DNA of 10,054 bases from GWF2-38-69 sp037127655 (lineage in GTDB: Bacteria; Verrucomicrobiota; Lentisphaeria; Victivallales; GWF2-38-69). Location: positions 1 to 10,054 of the forward strand of contig JBAXXY010000106.1 in NCBI GenBank assembly GCA_037127655.1, written 5' to 3'. Below are positions 1-7,836 of this stretch, piece by piece. Numbering within the stretch: position 1 is the first letter of the stretch; each line of letters opens with the position of its first letter. A model generated the notes under the pieces. It was not told the DNA's origin, searched no databases, and was given only the letters and a program-made list of their open reading frames with translations. Both the position numbers and the translations under genes were made by a program.

Positions 1-23
1 TTCATAGGGTATATTCGTGAAGT

Positions 24-45
24 ATTAATCATTTTCATTAATCAT
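24..45. repeat. Short direct repeat upstream of the M16C peptidase gene
   Basis: ATTAATCAT occurs twice, at 24-32 and 37-45, separated by four bases (13-base period), in the leader of the peptidase gene. The region is very AT-rich, so chance is a real possibility. I see no convincing -35/-10 pair here; the promoter may lie to the left of the window. Confidence 0.3.
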
Positions 46-70
46 AATAGAATAGTCAACAGGTGTAAAT

Positions 71-3037
71 ATGGTTCAGAAAGAGTTGCCAGAAATTATC
101 TTCAATGAAGGACAAAAAATTCATGGTTTTGAGATTAAAAATATAACAAAACTAAGTGACACAAGATGCATAGCCTATGAGATGATCCACACAAAAAGTT
201 CGGCCAGGCTTATTTATCTTCAAACAGATGATACAGAAAACCTCTTCTCCGTGGCATTCAGAACATTTCCTAAAGACAATACAGGTCTTCCTCATATTCT
301 GGAGCATACTGTGCTATGCGGCTCAAAAAGATACCCGGTAAAAGACCCGTTTGTTGAGTTGCTCAAGACAAGTCTTGCCACATTTCTCAATGCAATGACC
401 TACCCTGATAAAACTGTCTATCCATGTGCCAGCACAAACGAAGAGGATTTTCACAATATTCTGAGAGTTTACTGCGATGCTGTTTTCAATCCTCTGATAA
501 CTAAAGAACACTTCAAACAGGAAGGACACCATTTTAATTTAGTGCAAGATGGAAAAGGCAAGACTAAACTCACAGTAGAAGGTGTTGTTTACAATGAGAT
601 GAAAGGTGTTTATTCAGACCTCGACGGCATAATCAGCAGAGAAGAATCAAAAAGCATTATGCCAAAAACCATCTACGGAAAAGATTCTGGAGGAAACCCG
701 CCTGAGATTCCAAGCCTCACATATAGAAGTTTTAAGTCGTTCCATTCGAAATATTATCACCCGGCTAACAGCTATATGATTGTTTACGGATCTTTTGATA
801 TTAAAAAAACTCTCAAGATTATAAATGAAGAGTTTCTTGATAGATTCGAGACTATAAACCTTAATCTGACTATGCCTCCACAACCAAGGTGGAGTAAACC
901 AGTAAGGAAAACTGTACCCTACCCTATTTCTCATGACGAAAAAAGCGATTTGAAGTCAGCAGCAGTGCTAAACTTTCTTACTAATCCACTTACCGATACG
1001 CTTACATCATTGGCGATGTCAGTTATAGAAATGTACCTCCTTGACAATGCCTCATCTCCATTGCGCAAAGCATTGATTGACTCCAAACTTGGCGAAGCTC
1101 TAACTTCCTCCGGTTATGGGGATTTCCAACACGATACATTTTTCACGGTCGGACTAAAAGGTATAAATCCAAAGAGCTCATCGGAAATTGAGAAACTAAT
1201 CATCTCGACATGTAAGGAAGAAGCTCAAAGAGGATTTCACAAAGTTAAAGTTGACGCGGCGTTTCATAAACTCTTTTTAGACTCAAAAGAAATTCAGTCA
1301 GCTTATCCGTTGACGATAATGGATAGAGTTTATGACTATTGGCTGTATGATGCCGATCCTCTTGCCATGTTAAAGATAAACGATCATCTCTACAGACTCA
1401 AAGAACTGGTTGAAACACAGAAGAACTATCTGGAAAACATCCTTAATGACCAGATAGTTAACAATAACCATTACAGTGTTATGACTTATGTTCCTGACAA
1501 TAAATATCAGGTAAAACTTGATAAGAAATTTGAAGATGAAATGAAAGAGCTAAAGTCCAAAATGTCAAAAGAAACCTTGCTTAAAATAAAAACCGAAGCA
1601 AAAGACCTTGAGGAACTTCAATCAAAACCAAACTCACCTGAAGCACTTAAAACTCTACCCAGACTCTCTCTTTCTAAAATTGATAAAAAAGGTATAAGCT
1701 GCGTCGTAGCAATTAAAAATCTTCCTAATTCGACCATCCTGACAAGTGATGTTTTCTCCAACTCAATAAGTTATGTTAATTTGGCTTTCGATGTTTCTGC
1801 TCTTCCTGAAGAGTTATTTAACTCTATGGCTCTCTTCAAAAGTATTTTTCTCAAAATGGGAACCAAGAAACATTCATATACTCAAATGGCTGAACTCGAA
1901 GCATCATACACTGGCGGAATAGCATCAGGATTGATTTCGGATGGGAATTTCAATAATATGGAATCTTATAAACCCTGCGTAACAGTCTATTCAAAATGCC
2001 TCGATGAGAATTTCGATAGGATGCTTTCAATCTTAAATGAAAGCATAACTGAGTGCGAATTCTCAAACCAAAAGCGTTTAAAAGAACTCATTCTGCAAAA
2101 AAGAACTAATTTGAAATCAGGGATCCTTTCTTCAGGTTCCAGCTATGCGGTTATGTACGCTTCAAAGTGCTTAAATCAAAATATGTATCTTTCGGAAGCA
2201 ACTAACGGTATCACTCATTTGCGTTACCTTAATAAAATTGCAGACAATTTTGAAGCAGAGAAGTCATCACTTATTGATGATTTGTATAGAATCAAGGGAT
2301 TACTTCTCAAGTCAAAACATTCCTGGGCTAGTTTCGTAGGAGATAATTCATTTGAGAAGAAGCTACAAGGATGGATAGAAACTCTGATTTCAGCCGATGC
2401 CCAGTCATCCAAATCATTCAGTTCATCTATCAATCCTTCTAAATCAAATTCATCTCATGGAATAGCCATGTCCAGCAGTGTTTCATACAACTCTACTATA
2501 TTTAAAACCATAGAAGCATCCAATATTTATGCCCCTGCCATTTTCCTGATTGCTCATTATCTTACTTATAATTATCTTTGGGACGAAATCCGTGTTAAAC
2601 GAGGTTCTTACGGGGCTAATTCTTCTTATTCGATGCTAAATGGTACATTTGCATTCAGCACTTATAGAGATCCATGTATCAAGGAAAGTTACGATACTTT
2701 TAAAAAAGCCTTGGAATTAGTATGTTCGGAAAAAATTGGGCGTGAACAACTGGAGCTTGCTATTATCGGCAGTCTGAAAAAACTTGATAGACCAATACGA
2801 CCTGAAGATGCTGTGGGAGTTTCTCTAAACCGTAATATTCGAAATATCACAAACGAATTCCGGGATAATTTCAGAACCTCGCTTCTAAGTCTTACTCCCG
2901 ACAAAGTTAAGGCAGCGGCAAATTCAGTACTGAAAAATATTGATAATAATCTCTTCAGCTGCACAATTTCAGGGAAGAAACAACTTGACAAAGCAAATGC
3001 TGAAATGAGCCCCAAACTCATCATAGAAACAGTTTAG
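71..3037 (+). CDS. M16C zinc metallopeptidase, presequence protease (PreP/Cym1) type
   Basis: This 988-residue protein has the size of the M16C family, whose members enclose and degrade short unstructured peptides in a chamber made of two halves. The inverted zinc motif HILEH is at residues 75-79 (ligands H75 and H79, catalytic E78). The third ligand is E176 within GVVYNEMKG, 98 residues after E78, close to the spacing in plant PreP. The C-terminal half carries the substrate-binding Arg/Tyr pair, R841 and Y847 in RVKRGSYG, six residues apart as in PreP. The protein therefore looks complete and active. No signal peptide is visible, so I infer cytoplasmic peptide turnover. The ATG at 71 has an AGGTG ribosome site at 61-65. 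It ends 76 bases before ilvH and may be transcribed separately. Family assignment is firm; the physiological substrate is unknown. Confidence 0.95.
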   Translation: MVQKELPEIIFNEGQKIHGFEIKNITKLSDTRCIAYEMIHTKSSARLIYLQTDDTENLFSVAFRTFPKDNTGLPHILEHTVLCGSKRYPVKDPFVELLKTSLATFLNAMTYPDKTVYPCASTNEEDFHNILRVYCDAVFNPLITKEHFKQEGHHFNLVQDGKGKTKLTVEGVVYNEMKGVYSDLDGIISREESKSIMPKTIYGKDSGGNPPEIPSLTYRSFKSFHSKYYHPANSYMIVYGSFDIKKTLKIINEEFLDRFETINLNLTMPPQPRWSKPVRKTVPYPISHDEKSDLKSAAVLNFLTNPLTDTLTSLAMSVIEMYLLDNASSPLRKALIDSKLGEALTSSGYGDFQHDTFFTVGLKGINPKSSSEIEKLIISTCKEEAQRGFHKVKVDAAFHKLFLDSKEIQSAYPLTIMDRVYDYWLYDADPLAMLKINDHLYRLKELVETQKNYLENILNDQIVNNNHYSVMTYVPDNKYQVKLDKKFEDEMKELKSKMSKETLLKIKTEAKDLEELQSKPNSPEALKTLPRLSLSKIDKKGISCVVAIKNLPNSTILTSDVFSNSISYVNLAFDVSALPEELFNSMALFKSIFLKMGTKKHSYTQMAELEASYTGGIASGLISDGNFNNMESYKPCVTVYSKCLDENFDRMLSILNESITECEFSNQKRLKELILQKRTNLKSGILSSGSSYAVMYASKCLNQNMYLSEATNGITHLRYLNKIADNFEAEKSSLIDDLYRIKGLLLKSKHSWASFVGDNSFEKKLQGWIETLISADAQSSKSFSSSINPSKSNSSHGIAMSSSVSYNSTIFKTIEASNIYAPAIFLIAHYLTYNYLWDEIRVKRGSYGANSSYSMLNGTFAFSTYRDPCIKESYDTFKKALELVCSEKIGREQLELAIIGSLKKLDRPIRPEDAVGVSLNRNIRNITNEFRDNFRTSLLSLTPDKVKAAANSVLKNIDNNLFSCTISGKKQLDKANAEMSPKLIIETV

Positions 3038-3040
3038 AAC

Positions 3041-3069
3041 TTGCTAAAATTAAACAAAGTCGTTATATA
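3041..3069 (+). promoter_or_regulatory. Candidate sigma-70-type promoter for the ilvH operon
   Basis: TTGCTA at 3041-3046 and TATATA at 3064-3069 are separated by exactly 17 bases, starting just after the peptidase stop codon. Transcription would begin near 3076, leaving a leader of about 38 bases with no room for an attenuator or T-box. It is a match by eye in AT-rich DNA and is not proven. Confidence 0.4.
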
Positions 3070-3113
3070 TAAGTCAAACTATACATTCTAACAACATTTT
3101 TAGAGGTTTTACG

Positions 3114-3617
3114 ATGCAGCATGTCATTTCAGTTTTAGTTGAAAATAAATTTGGGGTTCTTGCAAGAATAGCCGGTCTTTTCTGCGGTCGAGGATACAAT
3201 ATAGATTCTCTTACTGTCAGCCCTACAAATGAAGTAGGTATTTCCCAAATGACCATCTCCACTACAGGAGACGACGAAGTCATTGAACAGATTGAAAAAC
3301 AGCTGACAAAACTAATCGAAGTAATAACCGTTTCGGATCTCACAGGAAAGCATTTTATCGAAAGAGAGTTACTTCTTTTGAAAGTAAAAACAGATGCATC
3401 AAATCGTTCTGAAATCATGCAGATTACCGAAATTTTCAAAGGCAAGATAGTGAATGTCCATGAAAATGAACTTACAGTCGAACTTTCCGGTCGCGGCGAA
3501 AAGATTGACGCCTTTGTAAAGCTTATGAATAGTTTTGGAATCATAGCGCTTGCCCGAACAGGCAAAGTTGCAATAGGAAGAAAGCCTGGTCCGTCGCACT
3601 TTGCAGAAGAAATTTGA
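3114..3617 (+). CDS. ilvH: Acetolactate synthase small (regulatory) subunit
   Basis: This 167-residue protein is the regulatory partner of acetohydroxyacid synthase, which makes acetolactate and acetohydroxybutyrate in the first common step of valine, leucine and isoleucine synthesis. It stimulates the large subunit and confers valine feedback inhibition. An N-terminal ACT domain spans about residues 3-75, followed by the family's C-terminal domain (about 82-160). N11, G14 and N29 line up with the valine-binding positions known in E. coli IlvH, so feedback control is probably kept (inference). The ATG at 3114 follows AGAGGT at 3102-3107. The large subunit gene (ilvB/ilvI), often adjacent, is neither upstream nor downstream here and must be elsewhere. 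It is the first gene of a tightly spaced run and ends 22 bases before the zinc-ribbon gene. The symbol could equally be ilvN. Confidence 0.95.
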   Translation: MQHVISVLVENKFGVLARIAGLFCGRGYNIDSLTVSPTNEVGISQMTISTTGDDEVIEQIEKQLTKLIEVITVSDLTGKHFIERELLLLKVKTDASNRSEIMQITEIFKGKIVNVHENELTVELSGRGEKIDAFVKLMNSFGIIALARTGKVAIGRKPGPSHFAEEI

Positions 3618-3639
3618 TTCGTTCTGGAGAACCAATTAG

Positions 3640-3906
3640 ATGAATAAATACGACTTCAAGAGAGTTGACTGGAAATTTGATAAAATCTTAGTCTGTCCGA
3701 AATGCCTTGAAATGCTTTATAGAACAGATATTGAACACTTTAAGCATTGTCCTTATTGCGACCACAAGTTAGATTTGGACATAGAAATTGAAGACTATCT
3801 TCTTAAGCCTACAGTTGACAGGTGGGTCGCGATGCAGCACCTTGCTTCGCATGGCTTAATGAATATAGGAATGATAGCTAATAACAATGAACAAACCTTC
3901 TTCTAG
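3640..3906 (+). CDS. Small zinc-ribbon protein of unknown function
   Basis: This 88-residue protein is not one I recognise. It has two CPxC knuckles, C19-P-K-C22 and C37-P-Y-C40, separated by 14 residues, which is the pattern of a zinc ribbon binding one metal ion. The tail (about 45-88) is acidic at first and then probably helical, with no membrane segment. The start at 3640 is supported by GGAGA at 3626-3630. It sits 22 bases after ilvH and 8 bases before the glycosyltransferase gene, so it is very likely co-transcribed. Zinc ribbons of this size often bind nucleic acid or proteins, but nothing here fixes a role. The spaced cysteine pairs, good ribosome site and operon position make a real gene likely. 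Confidence 0.8.
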   Translation: MNKYDFKRVDWKFDKILVCPKCLEMLYRTDIEHFKHCPYCDHKLDLDIEIEDYLLKPTVDRWVAMQHLASHGLMNIGMIANNNEQTFF

Positions 3907-3914
3907 GTTTATCT

Positions 3915-5576
3915 GTGATATACGAAGAAAAAAGCCCAAATAAAATTCTAGCCGTCCTGATTCTGATAGCAGTCTTTGTTATTCTCTATTCACCTTGGAA
4001 TCTATCCATAAGAGAACTGCTCAGCGAAGAAGGGAAATTCGCCGCTATAGCCCTCGAGATGAACTTTCTCAATCCATCCACCGTTGCGCACGGTGAAACT
4101 CTAGCAAATACATACCCGCTTTTTCCATATATTGCGGCAATTTTTTATAAAATGGGGCTGCCGTTGGAAACCGGAGTACGACTTACTTCTGTGCTGGCTC
4201 TTGCAGGAATGGTCATTACTATTTTTGTAACCTGCTTCAGAATAGCCGGGATACAATCGGCCGTAGTTGGCTCGGCTTTTATGATGTCAACTATGCTAAT
4301 GCTAGGGAAAGCTATAGACGGAAACCCATTCACATTAGGCATAACTCTTATCCTCTTAGGATGGCTCTTATGGTATTATTGTGCAGCTATAAAAGGTTCA
4401 TGGAACAAAGCATGGATATACGGTTCAATATTCTGCGGTTTAGCGTTCTACACTATTGGGTGGGCTGCTCTTTTTTACTTCTTTCTACCTCTTATATTTT
4501 CAAGGCGCCCTCTGACAATATGGAAAAGGTTAAATACTGCCGGCTTTAAGATAGGCATGGTTATAATTGCAGCTTTCGTCGGTCTATGGATGATCCATAG
4601 ATTTGATTCTGTAAATCCAATGTCTATAACGACGGATGATTTTTCAGCATTTTTTACATCAAACTATTTAAAGGATTTTATTATTTATCCTTTTCAGTTA
4701 GCTTTCAGGTTGCTGCCATGGACATTTATAGCCTGGCCTGCGTTCTGCGTGGCGTACCATCCTTTGGATAAAAATCCCATTTTCAGCAGATTCCTTCGAA
4801 CTCTTTTTCTATCTGTTTTCTTTGTTCTATGGTTTTCACCTGATAAAGATGCCAAGTTGAGTCTGCTGCTTGTTGCTCCACTTGCCATAATGGCAGGAAT
4901 GCACTACTGGCTTGCTGTCCGTAGGAACGGTTATACAATCCATCTTCTAATATCCATAGTAATCTACCTATTCACTATCTACAGCGCTGTTTCATTTTTT
5001 CTCTTTATGCTGCCACAGACAATCTGGGCAAAAACTGATTTTTTCAAAATTCTTCAGGCAGGAGTATTTCAAAATGGAATCTCTTTCTTCTTCTCTTCTC
5101 ACTCTATTATGGGAATGGCTCAAACCCTTCTGGCATTGCTAATAGGCTTGGCAACTATAATTTTCAGAAAAAAGATCAGCGTATGGCTTCACTCTCTCTG
5201 CGCTGGCTTGATATTCATGCTATGTTTTTGGGCTATAACAATTCCTTACAGAAGTCAGGACAATCAGGCTAAACTTATCGCCTCTCAGATTAAAAATGAT
5301 ATCGGTGATGACTACAGCCCAAATCTTACCATTTATAAAGGCGCTGAAATAGCCGATATGTATGTCCTTGGAGCTTATATAGGATGCCATATTAAGAAAA
5401 TTCACTCTTATGATCAAATACCAACTAGTATAAAAACGGCGTATGTCCTAACTCTCAACCCTCCCATTTACCCAGAAAGGCAATGGACTAAGGTTTCATC
5501 ACCTGTTTACAATGATACAAATATATATGTTTGGGAAGGCGTCGAATCGCCAAAGAAAACCGGGCTGGAGCTTTAA
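3915..5576 (+). CDS. ArnT-like integral membrane glycosyltransferase (GT-C fold, PMT_2/GT83 type)
   Basis: This 553-residue protein has about a dozen hydrophobic segments and a soluble C-terminal part from about residue 445. The family moves a sugar from a polyprenyl-phosphate carrier to a lipid or protein on the outer face of the inner membrane. Family traits visible here are an acidic first loop after the first membrane segment (S37-EEGKFAAIALEM, matching the DEARYA-like motif of ArnT), TYPLFP at 66-71 where relatives have KPPLF, GLAF at 175-178, and LLPW at 266-269. Donor and acceptor cannot be told; aminoarabinose transfer to lipid A is only one option. The start is a GTG: an in-frame stop lies at 3888-3890, and the next ATG (4059) would remove the first membrane segment and acidic motif. 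Only a weak AGG (3905-3907), overlapping the previous stop codon, serves as ribosome site, suggesting coupling to the upstream gene. Confidence 0.8.
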   Translation: MIYEEKSPNKILAVLILIAVFVILYSPWNLSIRELLSEEGKFAAIALEMNFLNPSTVAHGETLANTYPLFPYIAAIFYKMGLPLETGVRLTSVLALAGMVITIFVTCFRIAGIQSAVVGSAFMMSTMLMLGKAIDGNPFTLGITLILLGWLLWYYCAAIKGSWNKAWIYGSIFCGLAFYTIGWAALFYFFLPLIFSRRPLTIWKRLNTAGFKIGMVIIAAFVGLWMIHRFDSVNPMSITTDDFSAFFTSNYLKDFIIYPFQLAFRLLPWTFIAWPAFCVAYHPLDKNPIFSRFLRTLFLSVFFVLWFSPDKDAKLSLLLVAPLAIMAGMHYWLAVRRNGYTIHLLISIVIYLFTIYSAVSFFLFMLPQTIWAKTDFFKILQAGVFQNGISFFFSSHSIMGMAQTLLALLIGLATIIFRKKISVWLHSLCAGLIFMLCFWAITIPYRSQDNQAKLIASQIKNDIGDDYSPNLTIYKGAEIADMYVLGAYIGCHIKKIHSYDQIPTSIKTAYVLTLNPPIYPERQWTKVSSPVYNDTNIYVWEGVESPKKTGLEL

Positions 5577-5578
5577 AA

Positions 5579-6625
5579 ATGCAGAAAAAGACTCCTCTAT
5601 TAGGAATAAATTATCAAACTCTTCTTTCTCTATTCCCAGAAGCACCTAAATACCGAATAGACCAGATTTTATATTGGGTTTATAAAAAACTAATTTTAGA
5701 CCCAAATCAGATGTCAAATATTCCATCCGACATAAAGAATTCTCTAATAGAAAAAACCACTTTTGAGTTCCCTAAAATAGTTGAAAGCTCCATAACTTCC
5801 GATAGCACAGAGAAATTCCTTTTCGAACTCGATGATTCCAACTGCATAGAAAGCGTAATCATTAAATCGCCTGATAGAGTTACTTTTTGCTTAAGTTCTC
5901 AAGTAGGCTGTCCGATTAAATGCCGTTTCTGCGCCAGCGGAATGCCGGAATTCGTTAGAAATCTTTCTGTTTCAGAAATACTTGGTCAGTTTATCAATCT
6001 TTCTAATCATATAAAAAAGCTACCCGACAATCTGGTTTTTATGGGCATTGGCGAAGGATTGCTGAATTTCGAAAATTTAATGAAAAGTCTGGATATAATT
6101 TGTTCGGAAAAATACATCGGCTATTCTCAACGCAGAATTACCATATCAACTAGCGGACTGCCGACACAAATTGACAGACTTGCCGACTTGGATAAACAAT
6201 ACAATCTAGCTGTCTCACTTCATGCTCCTGACGACATTACCAGAGCTAAACTCATACCGGATAAAACCCGTTTCCCAGTAAGCGAAATAGTTAGATCCTG
6301 CGAACGCTTCTTTGCAAAAACAGGCCGAATGCTTACTATCGAATACACCTTGATAGAAAATATTAATGATTCGCTAAATCACTCAGAAGAACTCGCAGCA
6401 ATTTCAAAAAAACTAAGAGCAAAAATAAACCTTATACCTTTCAATAAAGTAGAAGGAAGCGAGTTCTCGAGACCATCACGAGAAAAGTGCATCGCATTCT
6501 CGAATCAGCTTCAGAAATCTGGAGCGCTTGTAACCTTCAGGTATGAAAAAGGTTCCGGAATAGATGCAGCATGCGGTCAGCTCAGATCCAGAAAATTAAA
6601 TTTGAATAATCCAAACCACAAATAA
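5579..6625 (+). CDS. rlmN: Dual-specificity 23S rRNA (A2503-C2)/tRNA (A37-C2) methyltransferase RlmN
   Basis: This 348-residue radical-SAM enzyme methylates C2 of adenine in 23S rRNA and some tRNAs, which tunes translation accuracy. The 4Fe-4S cysteines are C111, C115 and C118 (CPIKCRFC). C104, seven residues before the cluster, matches the resolving C118 of E. coli RlmN, and C332 in DAACGQL matches the methyl-carrying C355. The N-terminal RNA-recognition domain (about 8-65) is present. One oddity is GIGEG at 156-160, where the family usually has GMGEP in the SAM-binding strand. I chose the ATG at 5579 because GGAG lies at 5567-5570 and only two bases separate it from the preceding stop; a frame-open TTG at 5531 would overlap the glycosyltransferase by 46 bases. 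Cfr, which targets C8 of A2503, is a less likely reading because the N-terminal domain and DAACGQLR tail are RlmN-like. Confidence 0.92.
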   Translation: MQKKTPLLGINYQTLLSLFPEAPKYRIDQILYWVYKKLILDPNQMSNIPSDIKNSLIEKTTFEFPKIVESSITSDSTEKFLFELDDSNCIESVIIKSPDRVTFCLSSQVGCPIKCRFCASGMPEFVRNLSVSEILGQFINLSNHIKKLPDNLVFMGIGEGLLNFENLMKSLDIICSEKYIGYSQRRITISTSGLPTQIDRLADLDKQYNLAVSLHAPDDITRAKLIPDKTRFPVSEIVRSCERFFAKTGRMLTIEYTLIENINDSLNHSEELAAISKKLRAKINLIPFNKVEGSEFSRPSREKCIAFSNQLQKSGALVTFRYEKGSGIDAACGQLRSRKLNLNNPNHK

Positions 6626-6635
6626 AGAGCTATTT

Positions 6636-7190
6636 ATGGAAAGTTTAGTCAGGGAATTACTTGTCAAGATGGGGGAAGACCCTAACCGTCAAGGTCTTGT
6701 TGATACACCTCAAAGAGTCGCAAGAAGCTGGAAGTTTTTGACAAAAGGTTATTCTGAAAGCGTTGATGATATAATTAAAGGTGCTGTTTTTGATGCTGAA
6801 AGCTGTGACATGGTCATAGTTAGAGATATTGAATTCTATAGTCTTTGCGAACACCATCTCCTGCCTTTCTACGGCAAGTGCCATATCGGATACCTGCCGA
6901 ATAAAAAAATCATCGGAGTTAGTAAACTTGCAAGAATAGTAGATGTTTTTGCCAGACGGCTGCAACTTCAGGAAAGATTGTCCAAACAAATCGGAGAAAC
7001 CATTATCGAGAAAATAGGCGCCAGAGGCGTTGGCATCGTAATTGAGGCTCAGCATATGTGCATGACTATGAGAGGAGTGGAAAAACAGCACTCCAAAATG
7101 GTAACATCTTCAATGCTTGGCTCTTTCAGAAAGTCAGCCGTTACAAGAAACGAATTTTTGAATCTTATTGCACAGCCAAGTAATTTCTAG
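6636..7190 (+). CDS. folE: GTP cyclohydrolase I (type IA)
   Basis: This 184-residue enzyme converts GTP to 7,8-dihydroneopterin triphosphate and formate, the first step of tetrahydrofolate synthesis and, in some bacteria, of pterin or queuosine pathways. The zinc site is visible: C71 and H74 in CEHHLLPF and C142 in HMCMTMRG, equivalent to C110, H113 and C181 of E. coli FolE. H73 matches the catalytic H112. The conserved DTPQRVARSW segment near the N-terminus and GVSKLARIVDVFARRLQLQE (positions 94-113) are intact. Length fits the compact bacterial forms of this homodecameric cytoplasmic enzyme. The ATG at 6636 follows AGAG at 6626-6629 and lies 10 bases after the rlmN stop, so it appears to be the last gene of the operon. 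No other folate gene is in the window. Confidence 0.96.
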   Translation: MESLVRELLVKMGEDPNRQGLVDTPQRVARSWKFLTKGYSESVDDIIKGAVFDAESCDMVIVRDIEFYSLCEHHLLPFYGKCHIGYLPNKKIIGVSKLARIVDVFARRLQLQERLSKQIGETIIEKIGARGVGIVIEAQHMCMTMRGVEKQHSKMVTSSMLGSFRKSAVTRNEFLNLIAQPSNF

Positions 7191-7214
7191 ACTATAAAAC
7201 TAAGAATTAAAGAA

Positions 7215-7238
7215 ACAGTTAAAATTATTCTTAACTGT
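7215..7238. terminator. Weak bidirectional terminator candidate between convergent genes
   Basis: ACAGTTAA (7215-7222) and TTAACTGT (7231-7238) form a perfect 8-base inverted repeat with an 8-base loop. The + strand continues into CGATTTT and the - strand into TTCTTTAATTCTT, so both sides have modest T-rich tails. The stem has only two G-C pairs and would be weak. It overlaps the stop codon of the DUF4956 gene and lies 25 bases after folE, the expected place for a shared terminator. Confidence 0.4.
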
Positions 7239-7815
7239 CGATTTTGCTCTCTTCGGTAAGATTTGATTCTTGCTGTATTCTTTCTTTATCTTTATTTTTC
7301 TTAACTTTATTTTTTGGTTTTTTCTCTACTTTTTCTTCGATGTCCAGTATATTTATTGATCCTTCTTTATCATTCATAGTGAGAAAAAAATGTCCATAAA
7401 CTCTCGTAAGAAGAAGAAGAGCCGAAATAAAAATAGAAAATACTCCGCCAATCAGAAAGTAATGTTCGCCACATGTCATCCCTATAGTGATAGCTACTAA
7501 AAAGTATATTATATCACCGACCCCTGTTGAAGGATTCTGTAATTTAATAATAGACATAAGACCAAGCAGAGCAAAAGCAGTTGCAATATCTTGCCCTATC
7601 AGTGTCATTATTAAAGATATAGTTGGAGATAAAATGAGCATGGTAGTCAGAAACTCAACTCTTTTCTTTTTGCTCTTCATCTCTTTATCATTCATAAAAT
7701 AAATTCTCACACAGCTGAATATGAAAGAATACAGCGTTGCAAGAACTATGCTCGTTATGAAAACCCTACCCTCGACAGGAGATGTCATACCAAAATTCTG
7801 AAATAAATTACCCAT
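7231..7815 (-). CDS. DUF4956-type multi-pass membrane protein
   Basis: This 194-residue protein has about four to five hydrophobic segments (roughly 18-38, 54-74, 77-91, 101-115 and 118-137). The segment from about 82 to 115, with GLMSIIKLQNP followed by DIIYFLVAITIGMTCG, strongly resembles the core of DUF4956 proteins, where relatives read like GALSIVRFRTP and DLIYLFLAIAIGLACG. The function of this family is not established; some members sit near polyphosphate/VTC-like or envelope genes. The tail from about residue 148 is highly charged and lysine-rich and probably lies in the cytoplasm. Translation starts at the ATG at 7815, with AAGGA nine bases before it (7825-7829). The gene follows the HlyD-like gene by 21 bases and is probably co-expressed and functionally linked with it. 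Family assignment is from pattern memory. Confidence 0.72.
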   Translation of the reverse strand: MGNLFQNFGMTSPVEGRVFITSIVLATLYSFIFSCVRIYFMNDKEMKSKKKRVEFLTTMLILSPTISLIMTLIGQDIATAFALLGLMSIIKLQNPSTGVGDIIYFLVAITIGMTCGEHYFLIGGVFSIFISALLLLTRVYGHFFLTMNDKEGSINILDIEEKVEKKPKNKVKKNKDKERIQQESNLTEESKIDS

Positions 7816-7836
7816 TTAGTTAAATCCTTATCTATC

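Noticed and set aside
3074..3565. 163-residue open frame on the - strand opposite ilvH
   Set aside because: It is antisense to a firmly identified gene, has serine-rich low-complexity translation, and resembles no family.
5531..5578. Upstream TTG start giving RlmN 16 extra residues
   Set aside because: It would overlap the glycosyltransferase gene by 46 bases, and the ATG at 5579 has a well-spaced GGAG.
5579..6625. Cfr-type antibiotic-resistance methyltransferase
   Set aside because: The N-terminal RNA-recognition domain, the DAACGQLR motif and the housekeeping context point to RlmN rather than Cfr.
6657..7091. 144-residue open frame on the - strand opposite folE
   Set aside because: folE is intact with all zinc ligands; the antisense translation shows no recognisable motif.
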